From contig JADJXD010000001.1 of NCBI GenBank assembly GCA_016715985.1, forward strand, positions 3,782,001 to 3,846,000: a DNA stretch of 64,000 nucleotides, written 5' to 3'. Source of the stretch: Saprospiraceae bacterium. Lineage in GTDB: Bacteria; Bacteroidota; Bacteroidia; Chitinophagales; Saprospiraceae. This document shows positions 52,442 to 60,990 of the stretch, piece after piece; the first letter of the stretch is position 1, and the number at the start of each line of letters is the position of its first letter. The notes below the pieces were generated by a model, which saw only the letters and a program-made list of their open reading frames with translations, made no database searches and was not told where the DNA came from. A program made the translations under genes and the position numbers.

Positions 52442-54169
52442 ATGTACAACTTGAAAAGATTAATATCCACTTTTGTATTATCACTGTCAGTAAGCCTGTC
52501 GCTATACTGCCAGTTGGACAGTATTCTGAGCATCACAGATCAAAATAAGAGACATGCAGCATTTTTGGATTATCTGGAAGATAACTACCAAACTTTTAAA
52601 GTATATGATTCCATTTTAACTGATGCCGAAAAAAGAATAGAAAATTTACCTGACGAAAAATTAAAACAGGAAATATGGTTTTATAAACAGGATCACAAAT
52701 CCAGGACTTACAATGGTCCAACATTATTGTCAGCCATGACTCCCATGATAAAAGCTGTCGAAGAAGCAAGGAGAAAAACATGGAATTATATTCAAGCCAA
52801 GTTGTGTGCAAGTATTGGCCACTTTTATCATGCACAGGGACAGACTCAGGATGGTTTTGAGTATCTGGTGAAAGCACTTGATCTTGTGAATCAACTTGAT
52901 ATAAAAGAATATCCTGAAATCGTAAGGATAACAGATGTAGTGGCTCATAATTATTATATTTTTGGAGATGAACTTACAGCATTAAATTTGTATAAAAAAG
53001 GCAATTACTCCGATTCGTACTGGAGAAATAAAAAAGATTTGTACCAAATTTACAATACTATCGGTTTGTGTCATCAGAAGCAGATGCAGGTCGATTCTGC
53101 TATTTACTATTATGAACTGGCGCACAAAAGTGCATTGCAAATGGGCGACGAATTCTGGGCGGCACTGACTGAAGGCAACCGTGCATACTGTCAATACCTG
53201 GCCGGAAATTATGATGAAGCTTTACCGCCCTTACTGAAGGATTTTGAATTGAGTGTCCTATGGGGAGAAATCGGAAGCGCAGTTAATGCAGCAATGACTA
53301 TTGCCGCTATTTATCTGGAAAAAAACGATATTGGTGAGGCAACTAAATATTTGGAATACGGCAGAAAACATCAGAATCGACTTGATACAAGACAAAAAAT
53401 CAACTATTACAAAAGTTTAAATCAGATCAGCAGGCAGACAGGGAATTACAAACAAGCACTGATTTATCTGGACTCAATGCAGATATATAAGGACAGTGCT
53501 GCTATTAGCAACGATGCGGGAATCATCAGAAATGCCGAATTAAAACTAAATCTGGAAAAGCACAAATACGAAATCGAACTACTAGAGTCAGAGAAATCGA
53601 AACAGATAACTTTAAGAAATGCTGTTTTGATTATTATTTGCTTATTGGGAATTATAGTAGGTTTATGGTTCTTCAATATGCATCTCAAGAAAAAAAGAGC
53701 TCTCGAACTCGCCGAACAGGAAAAAATTAGTGCATTCCAGGAGTTGGAGCGGGCTGAAAAAGAGCTTAAAACTTTTACCGCAGTAATCAGGGAAAAAAAT
53801 GAATTGATTCAATCTGTAAGAGCAGAAATGGCTGAACTGGAACAATTGAATCATGGAGAAGAAAGGATTCAATATATCAATGAGTTATTAAATTCCAATA
53901 TTCTGACTGAAGATGATTGGCGAGAGTTCAAGTTACTTTTTGACAAGGTATATCCGGGATTTTTTGTAAAGCTACATGAAAAAATTCCGCAACTAACACA
54001 GGCCGAAGTCAGGCTTTTAGCTTTGTTGAAATTAAATATGAATCAAAAGGATATGGCTTTTATGCTGGGTGTAGGCTATGACGCTATCAGAAAAGTCAAA
54101 CAACGCCTTAAATTCAAAATCACTGATCGTGAAGAAGCTTCCCTGGAAGAAATAGTTGAAAATATCTGA
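52442..54169 (+). CDS. TPR protein with transmembrane helix and C-terminal LuxR-like HTH
   Basis: From the ATG at 52442 (preferred because MYNLKRLISTFVLSLSVSLS opens a signal peptide; a longer frame from 52319 is possible) the protein has 575 residues. Residues ~30-400 are exported TPR-like helices (IYNTIGLCHQKQMQVDSAIYYYEL). A transmembrane helix lies near 400-420 (AVLIIICLLGIIVGLWFF), then a coiled coil, then a helix-turn-helix: LTQAEVRLLALLKLNMNQKDMAFMLGVGYDAIRKVKQRLK, cited as LTQAEVRLLALLKLN and AFMLGVGYDAIRKV. This is the common Bacteroidota design in which a membrane-bound TPR sensor carries its own DNA-binding domain. Its location after the adhesin operon suggests a role in surface regulation. 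Confidence 0.85.
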   Translation: MYNLKRLISTFVLSLSVSLSLYCQLDSILSITDQNKRHAAFLDYLEDNYQTFKVYDSILTDAEKRIENLPDEKLKQEIWFYKQDHKSRTYNGPTLLSAMTPMIKAVEEARRKTWNYIQAKLCASIGHFYHAQGQTQDGFEYLVKALDLVNQLDIKEYPEIVRITDVVAHNYYIFGDELTALNLYKKGNYSDSYWRNKKDLYQIYNTIGLCHQKQMQVDSAIYYYELAHKSALQMGDEFWAALTEGNRAYCQYLAGNYDEALPPLLKDFELSVLWGEIGSAVNAAMTIAAIYLEKNDIGEATKYLEYGRKHQNRLDTRQKINYYKSLNQISRQTGNYKQALIYLDSMQIYKDSAAISNDAGIIRNAELKLNLEKHKYEIELLESEKSKQITLRNAVLIIICLLGIIVGLWFFNMHLKKKRALELAEQEKISAFQELERAEKELKTFTAVIREKNELIQSVRAEMAELEQLNHGEERIQYINELLNSNILTEDDWREFKLLFDKVYPGFFVKLHEKIPQLTQAEVRLLALLKLNMNQKDMAFMLGVGYDAIRKVKQRLKFKITDREEASLEEIVENI

Positions 54170-54198
54170 TTTTAAGTCTGTTATTCCCCTTTTAAGTA

Positions 54199-54230
54199 GA
54201 TGTCACAACGATGTCCTGTGTGATGTCACA
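54199..54230 (+). promoter_or_regulatory. Phased GATGTC repeats, possible operator
   Basis: GATGTC occurs at 54199, 54210 and 54222, i.e. 11- and 12-bp steps, and the outer two extend to GATGTCACA. They lie in the 349-bp gap between the TPR/HTH gene and the head-repeat protein gene, which otherwise holds only AT-rich DNA and a doubtful 96-codon frame. Confidence 0.35.
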
Positions 54231-54518
54231 GTTTTGTCCACATCTTTCTTATGTTTCCTTTCTTACATTGTATCACCTTTGTATTCACAATGCAACAAAT
54301 TTGATCAAGTGTCTCATTCAAAATTACATATATCCAAGTCACTGTTGATTATCACACTTTTATTCATCATTATAATAGTAGCAGTGATGTATTTTTTTGA
54401 AGTGAGAATTGCGGAGATTGACAGCCGGATGATACGAATTAAATAATCACAATACAACATTTTTAAATAACCGACCAATTCGACTTTCTAAAATTTTTCA
54501 ACTCAAAAATCAACAATT

Positions 54519-56126
54519 ATGCAAATATTAAAAACTTCTTTATGGATTTTATGGATAATTTTGACATCACACACCCATGGTTTGTTCGGACAGAATGTAG
54601 GTATTGGTACCATCGGGCCTGATGCCAGTGCTATGCTGGATGTAGCATCATCAGAGAAAGGTATACTGATACCCCGCATGAGCAGCGCACAGAGGACAGC
54701 CATTGCTGCGCCGGCAAATGGATTAATGGTGTATGATACAGATACCGGCAGTTTTTGGTTTTATCAGGCATCTGGATGGAAAAATCTGTCTGCACTTCCT
54801 GACCGAATTACAGATGCAGATGGTAATACCAGAGTTATGGTAGAGAAAAATCCCAATGAAGATATGATCCGTTTTGAGTTGGCAGGAGAAGAGAAAATGG
54901 TTTTTCGGCAAAACTCAAATGGACATCCCAGAATGGAAATATACTCTCCTGGGGATAATATTTCTATAGGTGAATTAGCCGGAGCATCTACGACGTCAGG
55001 AACTGGAAATGTTGCTTTTGGCAGCCTTGCATTTACAAATAATCTGAGCGGCTTCAATAATGTTGCCATTGGATCCAATTCTATGGTATTTAATACAAAT
55101 GGCAAATTCAATACTGCTCTGGGAGCATTATCTCTCTTTACTAATGTCAGTAATAATAGAAACACTGCTGTTGGTACATATGCAATGCTTTATGCTCATA
55201 ATGGTCAGAGTAATGTTGAAACGCATAATACAGCTGTAGGTGTCGAAGCTATGAGAGGAAGCACAAATTCCGGAGCAAATACTGGTAGATACAATACAGC
55301 CGTAGGTGATCAGTCAATGCGTGAGATAACTTCAGGATCTGAAAATACAGCAATTGGGTTCACTGCACTATCCAAAAATACATCTGGGTTTAGTAATACG
55401 GCATTAGGAGGTAAAGCACTTCAGGATAATGTATTGGGTTTTGATAATTCTGCTGTAGGCGTGGGCAGTTTACAGAAAAATACTTCCGGATGTAATAATA
55501 CAGGCTTGGGATCTGATGCACTCACTGAAAACACCACTGGCAATAATAATACTGCTGTAGGGTTCAATGCACTATCAGGTAATGTGGCAGGAATTGGAAA
55601 TTTGGGTTTGGGTTATGGAGCTAATGTGTCTTCTGGCAATTTAGTATATGCTTCGGCTATCGGTTACTTTTCAGAGGTTGGTTGCAGCAATTGTATGGTG
55701 CTTGGCGGAACAGGTATACATAGTGTGAATGTTGGTATCGGGGTACAAAGTCCCACAGAAAGATTACATGTAAAAGGAAATATTCGGGTTGATGATGGCA
55801 GGATCATTCAGGAGTCGGTAATTAATCCTACATTAAATACAGGTTGGACTAATTTGGGAAATCAATGGGAAGTAGCCGGATATTACAAAGGGAAAGATGG
55901 CAGGGTGTATCTTCAAGGCACCATCGTGAAAAACGCAGGAAGCGGGAATGTTGTATTCAGTTTACCCACAGGATATAGACCTGCCAAGCAATTAAGATTT
56001 TCTGCTTATCGGCATGATGGTCTGACCACATTTATATCTATTGACAGTTTCGGAAGCGTACTGGAATCTGGTGCTCCCAACGGAAGTCAGATTTCTCTGG
56101 ATGGGATATCATTCCGGGTGGAATAA
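54519..56126 (+). CDS. Secreted 'NVGIGT' protein with YadA-head-like repeats
   Basis: Exported protein of 535 residues: signal peptide to ~24 (THGLFGQ), then NVGIGTIGPDASAMLDVAS and GILIPRMSSAQRTAI, a leader shared by many Bacteroidota secreted proteins. Residues ~145-400 hold about 12 repeats of the form NTAVGxxAL...NTSGxxNTALG, like the left-handed beta-roll head repeats of trimeric YadA-type adhesins and phage tail fibres. The C-terminal part (~430-535, WTNLGNQWEVAGYYKGKDGR and VYLQGTIVKN) resembles tail-fibre-tip sandwich domains. No T9SS domain or YadA anchor is present. A surface or fibre-like structural role is inferred. Confidence 0.75.
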   Translation: MQILKTSLWILWIILTSHTHGLFGQNVGIGTIGPDASAMLDVASSEKGILIPRMSSAQRTAIAAPANGLMVYDTDTGSFWFYQASGWKNLSALPDRITDADGNTRVMVEKNPNEDMIRFELAGEEKMVFRQNSNGHPRMEIYSPGDNISIGELAGASTTSGTGNVAFGSLAFTNNLSGFNNVAIGSNSMVFNTNGKFNTALGALSLFTNVSNNRNTAVGTYAMLYAHNGQSNVETHNTAVGVEAMRGSTNSGANTGRYNTAVGDQSMREITSGSENTAIGFTALSKNTSGFSNTALGGKALQDNVLGFDNSAVGVGSLQKNTSGCNNTGLGSDALTENTTGNNNTAVGFNALSGNVAGIGNLGLGYGANVSSGNLVYASAIGYFSEVGCSNCMVLGGTGIHSVNVGIGVQSPTERLHVKGNIRVDDGRIIQESVINPTLNTGWTNLGNQWEVAGYYKGKDGRVYLQGTIVKNAGSGNVVFSLPTGYRPAKQLRFSAYRHDGLTTFISIDSFGSVLESGAPNGSQISLDGISFRVE

Positions 56127-56136
56127 GGGATAGTCC

Positions 56137-56175
56137 TACAAACTTTTAGGTTTCCTAAAACCTACAAGGTTTGTA
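56137..56175. terminator. Long hairpin between convergent genes
   Basis: TACAAAC (56137-56143) pairs with GTTTGTA (56169-56175), and inside it TAGGTTT pairs with AAACCTA around a CCTA loop. It overlaps the stop codon of the minus-strand gene and lies 10 bp after the plus-strand stop. No long T-tract follows, so termination is likely but not certain. Confidence 0.55.
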
Positions 56176-56761
56176 ACATCCTGTCAATGGCCTTCAGCAC
56201 TTCCTTCCGATTTTTAGCAAGTTTAATAAAATCCGGGAGCTTCTCCACCATCGTCATCTTAAATCTGTCGGTAGTGCGTTCTCTGAGTGTGGCTTGTACG
56301 TAGTTTTTGATTTCGGTGAGATGCCTGAGATTGTATGCCCAGATGATGTTTCCTTTGACAGAATCCTGAAACCAAAGGGGCAATCCGAATGATGGGTCTA
56401 TAATACCTGACTCCTGATATTTTGAAATGTAAGATTCCCAGTTTTCTCTGACTTTATTTATTGTTTTACAATATTTGCACGTTACATTGATATAAGAAGG
56501 GATATTTTTATATCCATCAATCACAGTAAGATCCAAGAACTCTAAACAATGATGACATTTTGCTTTTCCGGAAGGTTTGTATCGGAGAAGTTCAGTAGCT
56601 TTTTCTGAAAAATGACAGGCAGTACATTTTAATGTTCCGTTTTTAAAGTCAAAGGGTAGAGGTACGTTTATCTCTGCTTTACCATCACATTTCGGGCAAT
56701 GGACTGAAAATTCATTCATCAGATCGTATAGTCTCAATGGCTCAGCCTGATATCTTTTCAT
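56162..56761 (-). CDS. Zinc-ribbon hypothetical protein
   Basis: A 199-residue cytoplasmic protein with four Cys pairs in its first ~100 residues: CPKCDGKAE, CTACH, CHHCLEF and CKYCK, suggesting two zinc ribbons. The C-terminal half is helical and basic (NLRHLTEIKNYVQATLRERTTDR then FIKLAKNRKEVLKAID). I do not recognise the family by name. It is the last gene of the minus-strand cluster, 8 bp after the exported protein gene, so it is cotranscribed. Confidence 0.65.
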   Translation of the reverse strand: MKRYQAEPLRLYDLMNEFSVHCPKCDGKAEINVPLPFDFKNGTLKCTACHFSEKATELLRYKPSGKAKCHHCLEFLDLTVIDGYKNIPSYINVTCKYCKTINKVRENWESYISKYQESGIIDPSFGLPLWFQDSVKGNIIWAYNLRHLTEIKNYVQATLRERTTDRFKMTMVEKLPDFIKLAKNRKEVLKAIDRMLQTL

Positions 56762-56769
56762 ATTTTAGT

Positions 56770-57360
56770 CTACTTGTTCACATTTTCTGGGGCATACCCT
56801 AGTATCTTGATATCATCTACTTTCCATTTTACACCCGATTTTGACAAGGTGAACTGATGTTCCCATATATCAGTGGATTGGATGACAATTTTAGATTTCT
56901 CCACTTTTACAATGGTAAAAGTATGATTTTCAGTTGGATTATAAAACAAATCCGGTTCTTGTGTTCCGGAGATAAGGTCGTAATCAAAACCTTCGGGAGG
57001 TCCTTCATTTTGTGGATTATCTTTGAAGTTTTTGTTCATTTCAGAAAAATATTTTCGCCATTGTTGTAAGTAAGTGTCTGATATGTAGGCACTGGATTTC
57101 AGATGTTTCAAATATAGCTCACATGCTTTTTGATCCACAAAATAATTTCCGCTTTCGTCTGATCCCACTAATCTGAATCCGCTGGATTTTTTATAATTGG
57201 CTTTGTACCATTTCAGAAATCCTTTAATACTTTTTACAGCATTGAGGGAATCCTTGCCTGACACAGGCTGGTATGTTTTTTCTGACATGGCTAAACCTGA
57301 GTTTAGATAAGTTAATGACATAAATCCAATGAGTATAAAAACAGGAATAGAGAAATTCAT
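56770..57360 (-). CDS. Small exported protein of the 'PPEGF-D-L' family, copy 1
   Basis: A 196-residue exported protein (signal peptide ~1-25, no lipobox). It is paralogous to the lipoprotein at 58853-59434: shared segments are SIKGFLKWYKANY/SVKGFLTWYKENY, LKSSAYISDTYLQQW/LKSSGYISDTYVSLW, NEGPPEGFDYDL/NEGPPEGFEFDL and TQEPDLFYN/TQEPELLLN. A helical first half and a beta-rich second half are likely. The fold may be near DUF3828, but I cannot confirm this. A broken third copy lies at 52058-52312. It follows a small membrane protein by 16 bp. Confidence 0.65.
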   Translation of the reverse strand: MNFSIPVFILIGFMSLTYLNSGLAMSEKTYQPVSGKDSLNAVKSIKGFLKWYKANYKKSSGFRLVGSDESGNYFVDQKACELYLKHLKSSAYISDTYLQQWRKYFSEMNKNFKDNPQNEGPPEGFDYDLISGTQEPDLFYNPTENHTFTIVKVEKSKIVIQSTDIWEHQFTLSKSGVKWKVDDIKILGYAPENVNK

Positions 57361-57376
57361 TTTGTTTTTGATTTAA

Positions 57377-57667
57377 TTATTTTGAAGAACCATTAAAAAA
57401 CACAAGCCCGATCGTTAGAAATATGGCTGTCAACAGCCATGAACCGAGCAGTTGGAAAATTCCTTTTGAAATATGGTCAGTGTTATATCCATATTTTAAT
57501 GAATACCACATCCCGATAATGGTAAGGATCCCACTTAAAAGCAATATGACAGCCTCAGAGTTTTTCTTAAATGGATGCAGCCAATGGTCCAATGAAAGCC
57601 CCATAAATGACAGAAAGAGAATAATACTCAGGAAAAAAGTAATAAAGTAAATTATTTTAATGAGCAT
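57377..57667 (-). CDS. Small membrane protein, paralogue of 58037-58339
   Basis: A 96-residue protein with three hydrophobic helices. It shares with the protein at 58037-58339 the pattern L-x-P-[FY]-KK-x-SEA-[VL]-ILL-SG-I, then G at the end of helix 2, Y-x-YGY, KG, and the C-terminal IGLVFFNG. The end (NGSSK) is altered compared with NGPLRWQ. Function unknown. The pair suggests duplication of a two-gene unit within the cluster. Confidence 0.65.
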   Translation of the reverse strand: MLIKIIYFITFFLSIILFLSFMGLSLDHWLHPFKKNSEAVILLLSGILTIIGMWYSLKYGYNTDHISKGIFQLLGSWLLTAIFLTIGLVFFNGSSK

Positions 57668-57738
57668 ATCCCATATCTATTTGATAAAATGACTTAACAT
57701 TCTAATCCCTTTCTTTAAAGTTTTATGTGAATTTTTTG

Positions 57739-58035
57739 TCAAAACCTACCTTGTATTTTAGCTAAAATTAAAAATCCAACGGTAACTAAAATATAAGGTA
57801 TCCAGGACAATATTACCCATTTTATTCCGCTTAAATAATCTGAATTTAATTCACCTATCTGATATGATTTATATAATATTGCCATAACTAATAAGGAAGT
57901 AGCCCCAAAAACCTGTTTCATGAAATACGGATTACTATAGGATGCTTTAAAAACTGCGGCATAGATATAAAGTATCGCCAGATATCCTGTACCTGCCAAC
58001 AGACAATAAAATCCCATTTGTTGCAAAAATTTCAT
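57739..58035 (-). CDS. Small integral membrane protein
   Basis: From the ATG at 58035 (one base after the upstream gene's TGA) the protein has 98 residues and three hydrophobic helices, with a short C-terminal tail LAKIQGRF. A longer frame from 58080 overlaps the upstream gene and is less likely. No family recognised. Confidence 0.6.
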   Translation of the reverse strand: MKFLQQMGFYCLLAGTGYLAILYIYAAVFKASYSNPYFMKQVFGATSLLVMAILYKSYQIGELNSDYLSGIKWVILSWIPYILVTVGFLILAKIQGRF

Positions 58036-58036
58036 A

Positions 58037-58339
58037 TCACTGCCAGCGTAAAGGTCCATTGAAAAATACCAACCCAACAATGATCCAAACCAAAGCGACT
58101 ACAAAGGCTGCAATTATGATGAGAACTCCTTTTAAAAAGTCTCCCGAAGTATATCCATAATGGTATGCCAAAAATAATCCGACCGCTATGATTATTCCAC
58201 CACTCAATAAAATGAGCGCTTCTGACAATTTTTTGTAAGGATCAAGGAGTATATCAAAGAAACTAAAAACACTAAATAGAACAAGCAAGATATTGATACC
58301 AAAAAGTATAAAAAATGCCGCTTTGGATAGAACTGCCAT
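58037..58339 (-). CDS. Small membrane protein ending in GPLRWQ
   Basis: A 100-residue protein with three hydrophobic helices (~8-28, 38-58, 70-93) and the motif LDPYKKLSEALILLSGGII between the first two. It is the better-preserved member of a pair with the protein at 57377-57667. Its C-terminus, FFNGPLRWQ, recalls GPIRWN in the protein at 24783-25064. The stop codon is separated by a single base from the start of the next gene, implying coupled translation. Confidence 0.65.
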   Translation of the reverse strand: MAVLSKAAFFILFGINILLVLFSVFSFFDILLDPYKKLSEALILLSGGIIIAVGLFLAYHYGYTSGDFLKGVLIIIAAFVVALVWIIVGLVFFNGPLRWQ

Positions 58340-58365
58340 ATTAACTATTTTAAATAACTATTAAA

Positions 58366-58683
58366 CTAATTCCACTTTCCTCCCGATCCAATCAGCACGA
58401 TTGCAAACCACAAAACAAAAAGCACTGCGATGATAAAAGGAAAGTAGGTTATCCAAATACCGATTTTATGGGTATCAGGGTTTTTCATTAACCGCCATCC
58501 AGCAAATGCAAAAGCACCCAGTATCAGTCCAAAAGCCAGATTTCTACCCGGCACCAAAAACGATTCATAATGTCCCATCGACTTGTTTGCAAAATACACA
58601 AAGATGCCCATCGCTGCCATATACAAGAAATACAATGCTGACAAGCCATATATCCATACCAACACCTGACTAAACCATTTCAT
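58366..58683 (-). CDS. Small integral membrane protein
   Basis: A 105-residue protein with three hydrophobic helices (~8-30, 46-63, 75-98) and a C-terminal GSGGKWN. It lies 26 bp upstream of the 58037-58339 gene, so the two share a transcript. No motif points to a function. Confidence 0.6.
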   Translation of the reverse strand: MKWFSQVLVWIYGLSALYFLYMAAMGIFVYFANKSMGHYESFLVPGRNLAFGLILGAFAFAGWRLMKNPDTHKIGIWITYFPFIIAVLFVLWFAIVLIGSGGKWN

Positions 58684-58723
58684 AATTTTATTTTTTACTT
58701 TTTAATTAAAAGCAGCCTATTTT

Positions 58724-58748
58724 GCTAGCGTAAGTTTGCAACTTGTGC
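58724..58748. repeat. Second copy of the GCAAGTTTGCAACTTG-type repeat
   Basis: GCTAGCGTAAGTTTGCAACT then TGTGC matches 51988-52012 with two mismatches, in the same orientation. Both copies lie next to genes of the PPEGF family. Confidence 0.65.
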
Positions 58749-58813
58749 TCCCAAACTAATAAGACTTGCATTTTCAAATCACTCTCATCACCGATCACAG
58801 ATCAACCTTCTGG

Positions 58814-58855
58814 ACCATTAACCATTAACCATTAACCATTTACCATTTACCATTA
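58814..58855. repeat. Six-unit 7-bp tandem repeat
   Basis: ACCATTA/ACCATTT is repeated six times. The last unit overlaps the stop codon of the minus-strand gene at 58853-59434, so unit number does not alter the protein. Confidence 0.85.
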
Positions 58856-59434
58856 ATCATAATTCAACGTAGAAATATACACTATCAACCACTTGTCATT
58901 TTCTTTTACCATTTCTATTTCATAACCCCAATCACCTGCCATTTGAAGTAGCGCTTTGGTTCCATTATTTTCTCCAACGGCAAATTGCAGATTATGTATT
59001 TCATTCAACAATAATTCCGGCTCTTGGGTAATCAGCACCAAATCAAATTCAAATCCTTCCGGTGGTCCTTCATTCTGAAGGTTTTCTTCCAGGTAAGCGG
59101 CTTTATCCTTAAAGTATTGTAGCCACAGACTTACATATGTGTCTGAAATATATCCACTGCTTTTCAGGAAATTCAAATATTCTTCACCCTGCGCAACGCT
59201 TACATTATAATTACCTTGTTTATCCATGTATGTAAAACCAAAACTATTTGCTTTCGAATAATTTTCTTTATACCAGGTCAAAAAACCTTTGACCGATTGT
59301 ATCATAGCCAGAGTGTCGTTATTAATTTGTTCGGTTGACGCAGAATTTTCTGATGGATGTTGTATGTTACCAGCTTCTGAATTGGGTTTGCAGGACAGAA
59401 TAGCTATGCATAGTAATATAAGAATTGTCTTCAT
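58853..59434 (-). CDS. Lipoprotein of the 'PPEGF-D-L' family, copy 2
   Basis: From the ATG at 59434 the protein has 193 residues and a strong lipobox (LCIAILSC, cysteine ~15); the longer frame from 59542 adds a leader without sense. The mature part is paralogous to the protein at 56770-57360 (see its shared segments). The C-terminus KWLIVYISTLNYD ends on a beta strand. It is the first gene of the minus-strand cluster, separated from the next by 169 bp that contain two short repeats, so it may be transcribed separately. Confidence 0.7.
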   Translation of the reverse strand: MKTILILLCIAILSCKPNSEAGNIQHPSENSASTEQINNDTLAMIQSVKGFLTWYKENYSKANSFGFTYMDKQGNYNVSVAQGEEYLNFLKSSGYISDTYVSLWLQYFKDKAAYLEENLQNEGPPEGFEFDLVLITQEPELLLNEIHNLQFAVGENNGTKALLQMAGDWGYEIEMVKENDKWLIVYISTLNYD

Positions 59435-59869
59435 TTTTGATTTTATATGATTTATGATACAAAAGTGCAGGATGAAATACAAATTATTAATTATTAATGA
59501 TTCTATGGTGTATAATTTGAAACAAAGTGTATAAAATATCAATTCGGGTGAGATTGTCTTTTATTTGGAATATTTTTAATTCCGGCATTTGGATCTAGTG
59601 CTTGAATTTCTGGTTTTTTTTAATTTCTCTCCATATCTTTAATTAATTTTTGTATTACATCATTATTCACAACCGGAAGTATTGGATTTTAATTTTTTTT
59701 AAATCTGCTTTTCGGCTGATTTTTTTGTGTTACTGAATAATGAATAAATAAAAACATATCTTTACATCCTAAACAAGTATTTTGTTGAATGAAAGGTAGA
59801 ATCAGAAGCGATTGAGTACCGATTGTAAGAATATTGATTTTTAATTTCTGTACGGCAAATTTTTAAAAT
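59435..59869. other. AT-rich intergenic region between divergent genes
   Basis: No gene is seen in these 435 bp. A near-consensus -7 box, TATCTTTA, at 59757-59764 could serve the AraC-family gene 106 bp downstream, but no well-spaced -33 element is evident. Nothing else stands out. Confidence 0.5.
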
Positions 59870-60433
59870 ATGGTGCTTTATATCAAATATATGGTAAGCC
59901 TTCGATGCAAGTTGGTGGTGAGAGAGGAACTGAAAAATCTGGGATTTCCTATAATTGCTTTGGAATTAGGAAGAGTTGAAATTTTTAAAGATCTGAATCC
60001 GGATGAGTTAAAAATATTTGCTAAAGCGATCTTAAAATCCGGGTTGGAATTACTGGATGACAGAAAAACTATCCTGATAGAGAAAATAAAGAATATTATC
60101 GTTGAAATGATTCACTACTCAGATGAATTACCTGCAACCAATTTTTCGGATTATCTGAGCAAAAAACTTGAACTTGATTACGTCTATTTAGCAAATACTT
60201 TTTCGGAAGTAAACGGCACCACGATTGAACACTTCATTATTTCTCACAAAATAGAGCGGGTAAAAGAACTACTACTTTATGATGAATTGAATCTGACTGA
60301 AATTTCATACAAACTGCATTATAGTAGTGTGGCCCATCTCTCCAACCAGTTTAAGAAAGTTACAGGACTTACTCCGACTTTTTTTAAACAAATGAAACAG
60401 TACAAAAAACGAATCGCCTTAGAAGACATATGA
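59870..60433 (+). CDS. AraC-family transcriptional regulator with HMA-like N-terminus
   Basis: A 187-residue regulator. The N-terminal ~75 residues (MVLYIKYMVSLRCKLVVREE then ALELGRVEIF) resemble a heavy-metal-associated-like fold found at the start of many Bacteroidota AraC proteins, usually as LYIKNMVCxRC; here the first Cys is Ser and only the second remains. The C-terminal ~95 residues are the two AraC helix-turn-helix motifs (SDYLSKKLELDYVYLANTFS and LTEISYKLHYSSVAHLSNQF). The ATG at 59870 is chosen because homologues begin with this LYIK strand. A stress-like operon starts 126 bp downstream and may be its target. Confidence 0.85.
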   Translation: MVLYIKYMVSLRCKLVVREELKNLGFPIIALELGRVEIFKDLNPDELKIFAKAILKSGLELLDDRKTILIEKIKNIIVEMIHYSDELPATNFSDYLSKKLELDYVYLANTFSEVNGTTIEHFIISHKIERVKELLLYDELNLTEISYKLHYSSVAHLSNQFKKVTGLTPTFFKQMKQYKKRIALEDI

Positions 60434-60463
60434 ATTATGTAATTTAGTTTCGAAATTGTATAA

Positions 60464-60493
60464 TTGTTGAAATACATATTGATTGTATCTTTG
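60464..60493 (+). promoter_or_regulatory. Bacteroidota-type promoter of the small membrane protein operon
   Basis: TTG at 60464-60466 and TATCTTTG at 60486-60493, spaced by 19 bp, match the -33/-7 consensus. The direct repeat AATTTAGTTT flanks it at 60441-60450 and 60501-60510, a possible operator. The first ATG is 66 bp after the box. Confidence 0.7.
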
Positions 60494-60559
60494 CATTGTT
60501 AATTTAGTTTAACGCAGAATAATAGTCTAAGTCTTTTAAACAATTTAAAATAAGGTTTC

Positions 60560-60715
60560 ATGGGAAATTTGTTATACATAATAGTTGTGATTCTTGTCAT
60601 TGGATGGCTTATTGGTTTTGTCGGATATAATGCAGGTGGATTAATCCACATTTTATTGGTGATAGCGATCGTGGTTATTCTTTTGAGAATTATTCAGGGG
60701 CGAAAAGTAATCTGA
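60560..60715 (+). CDS. Lmo0937-family small membrane protein
   Basis: A 51-residue protein, MGNLLYIIVVILVIGWLIGF and then VGYNAGGLIHILLVIAIVVIL, with two hydrophobic helices around the conserved GYNAGGLIH loop. That loop and the length are the mark of the lmo0937 family, widespread in Bacteroidota and Firmicutes and often linked to envelope stress. The last residues are basic (RIIQGRKVI). The next gene starts 2 bp after its stop. Confidence 0.8.
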   Translation: MGNLLYIIVVILVIGWLIGFVGYNAGGLIHILLVIAIVVILLRIIQGRKVI

Positions 60716-60717
60716 AT

Positions 60718-60930
60718 ATGCAATCAAAATCAATCGGAATTGTACTGGTTATCATCGGTATATTAATGCTCACGTACACAGGTTTTAATTATGTCACCAC
60801 TGAAAAAATAGTGGATATCGGACCTCTTCAGGTGGAAACTAAAAAGAATAATTTCGTAAAATTATCACCCGTCATCGGGGCAGTACTTCTCATAGGTGGA
60901 TTATTTATGATAGTGAAAGGTAAAAAGTAG
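60718..60930 (+). CDS. DUF3185-like small membrane protein
   Basis: A 70-residue protein with two hydrophobic helices (~5-24 and 48-66) enclosing a polar segment with EKIVDIGPLQVETKKNN. The layout resembles DUF3185-type proteins of the envelope. It starts 2 bp after the lmo0937-family gene, clearly in one operon. Function unknown. Confidence 0.75.
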   Translation: MQSKSIGIVLVIIGILMLTYTGFNYVTTEKIVDIGPLQVETKKNNFVKLSPVIGAVLLIGGLFMIVKGKK

Positions 60931-60990
60931 TGAAAGCTGATTTTTTATAGAACTCAAGATGTTTTTTATTAACTAACAAAACTTAATATT

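Noticed and set aside
54156..54446. 96-codon open frame between the TPR/HTH gene and the head-repeat gene
   Set aside because: It overlaps the end of the upstream gene, has no recognisable family or clear start signal, and its hydrophobic tail (LLIITLLFIIIIVAVMYFF) can arise from AT-rich DNA. Not listed as a gene.
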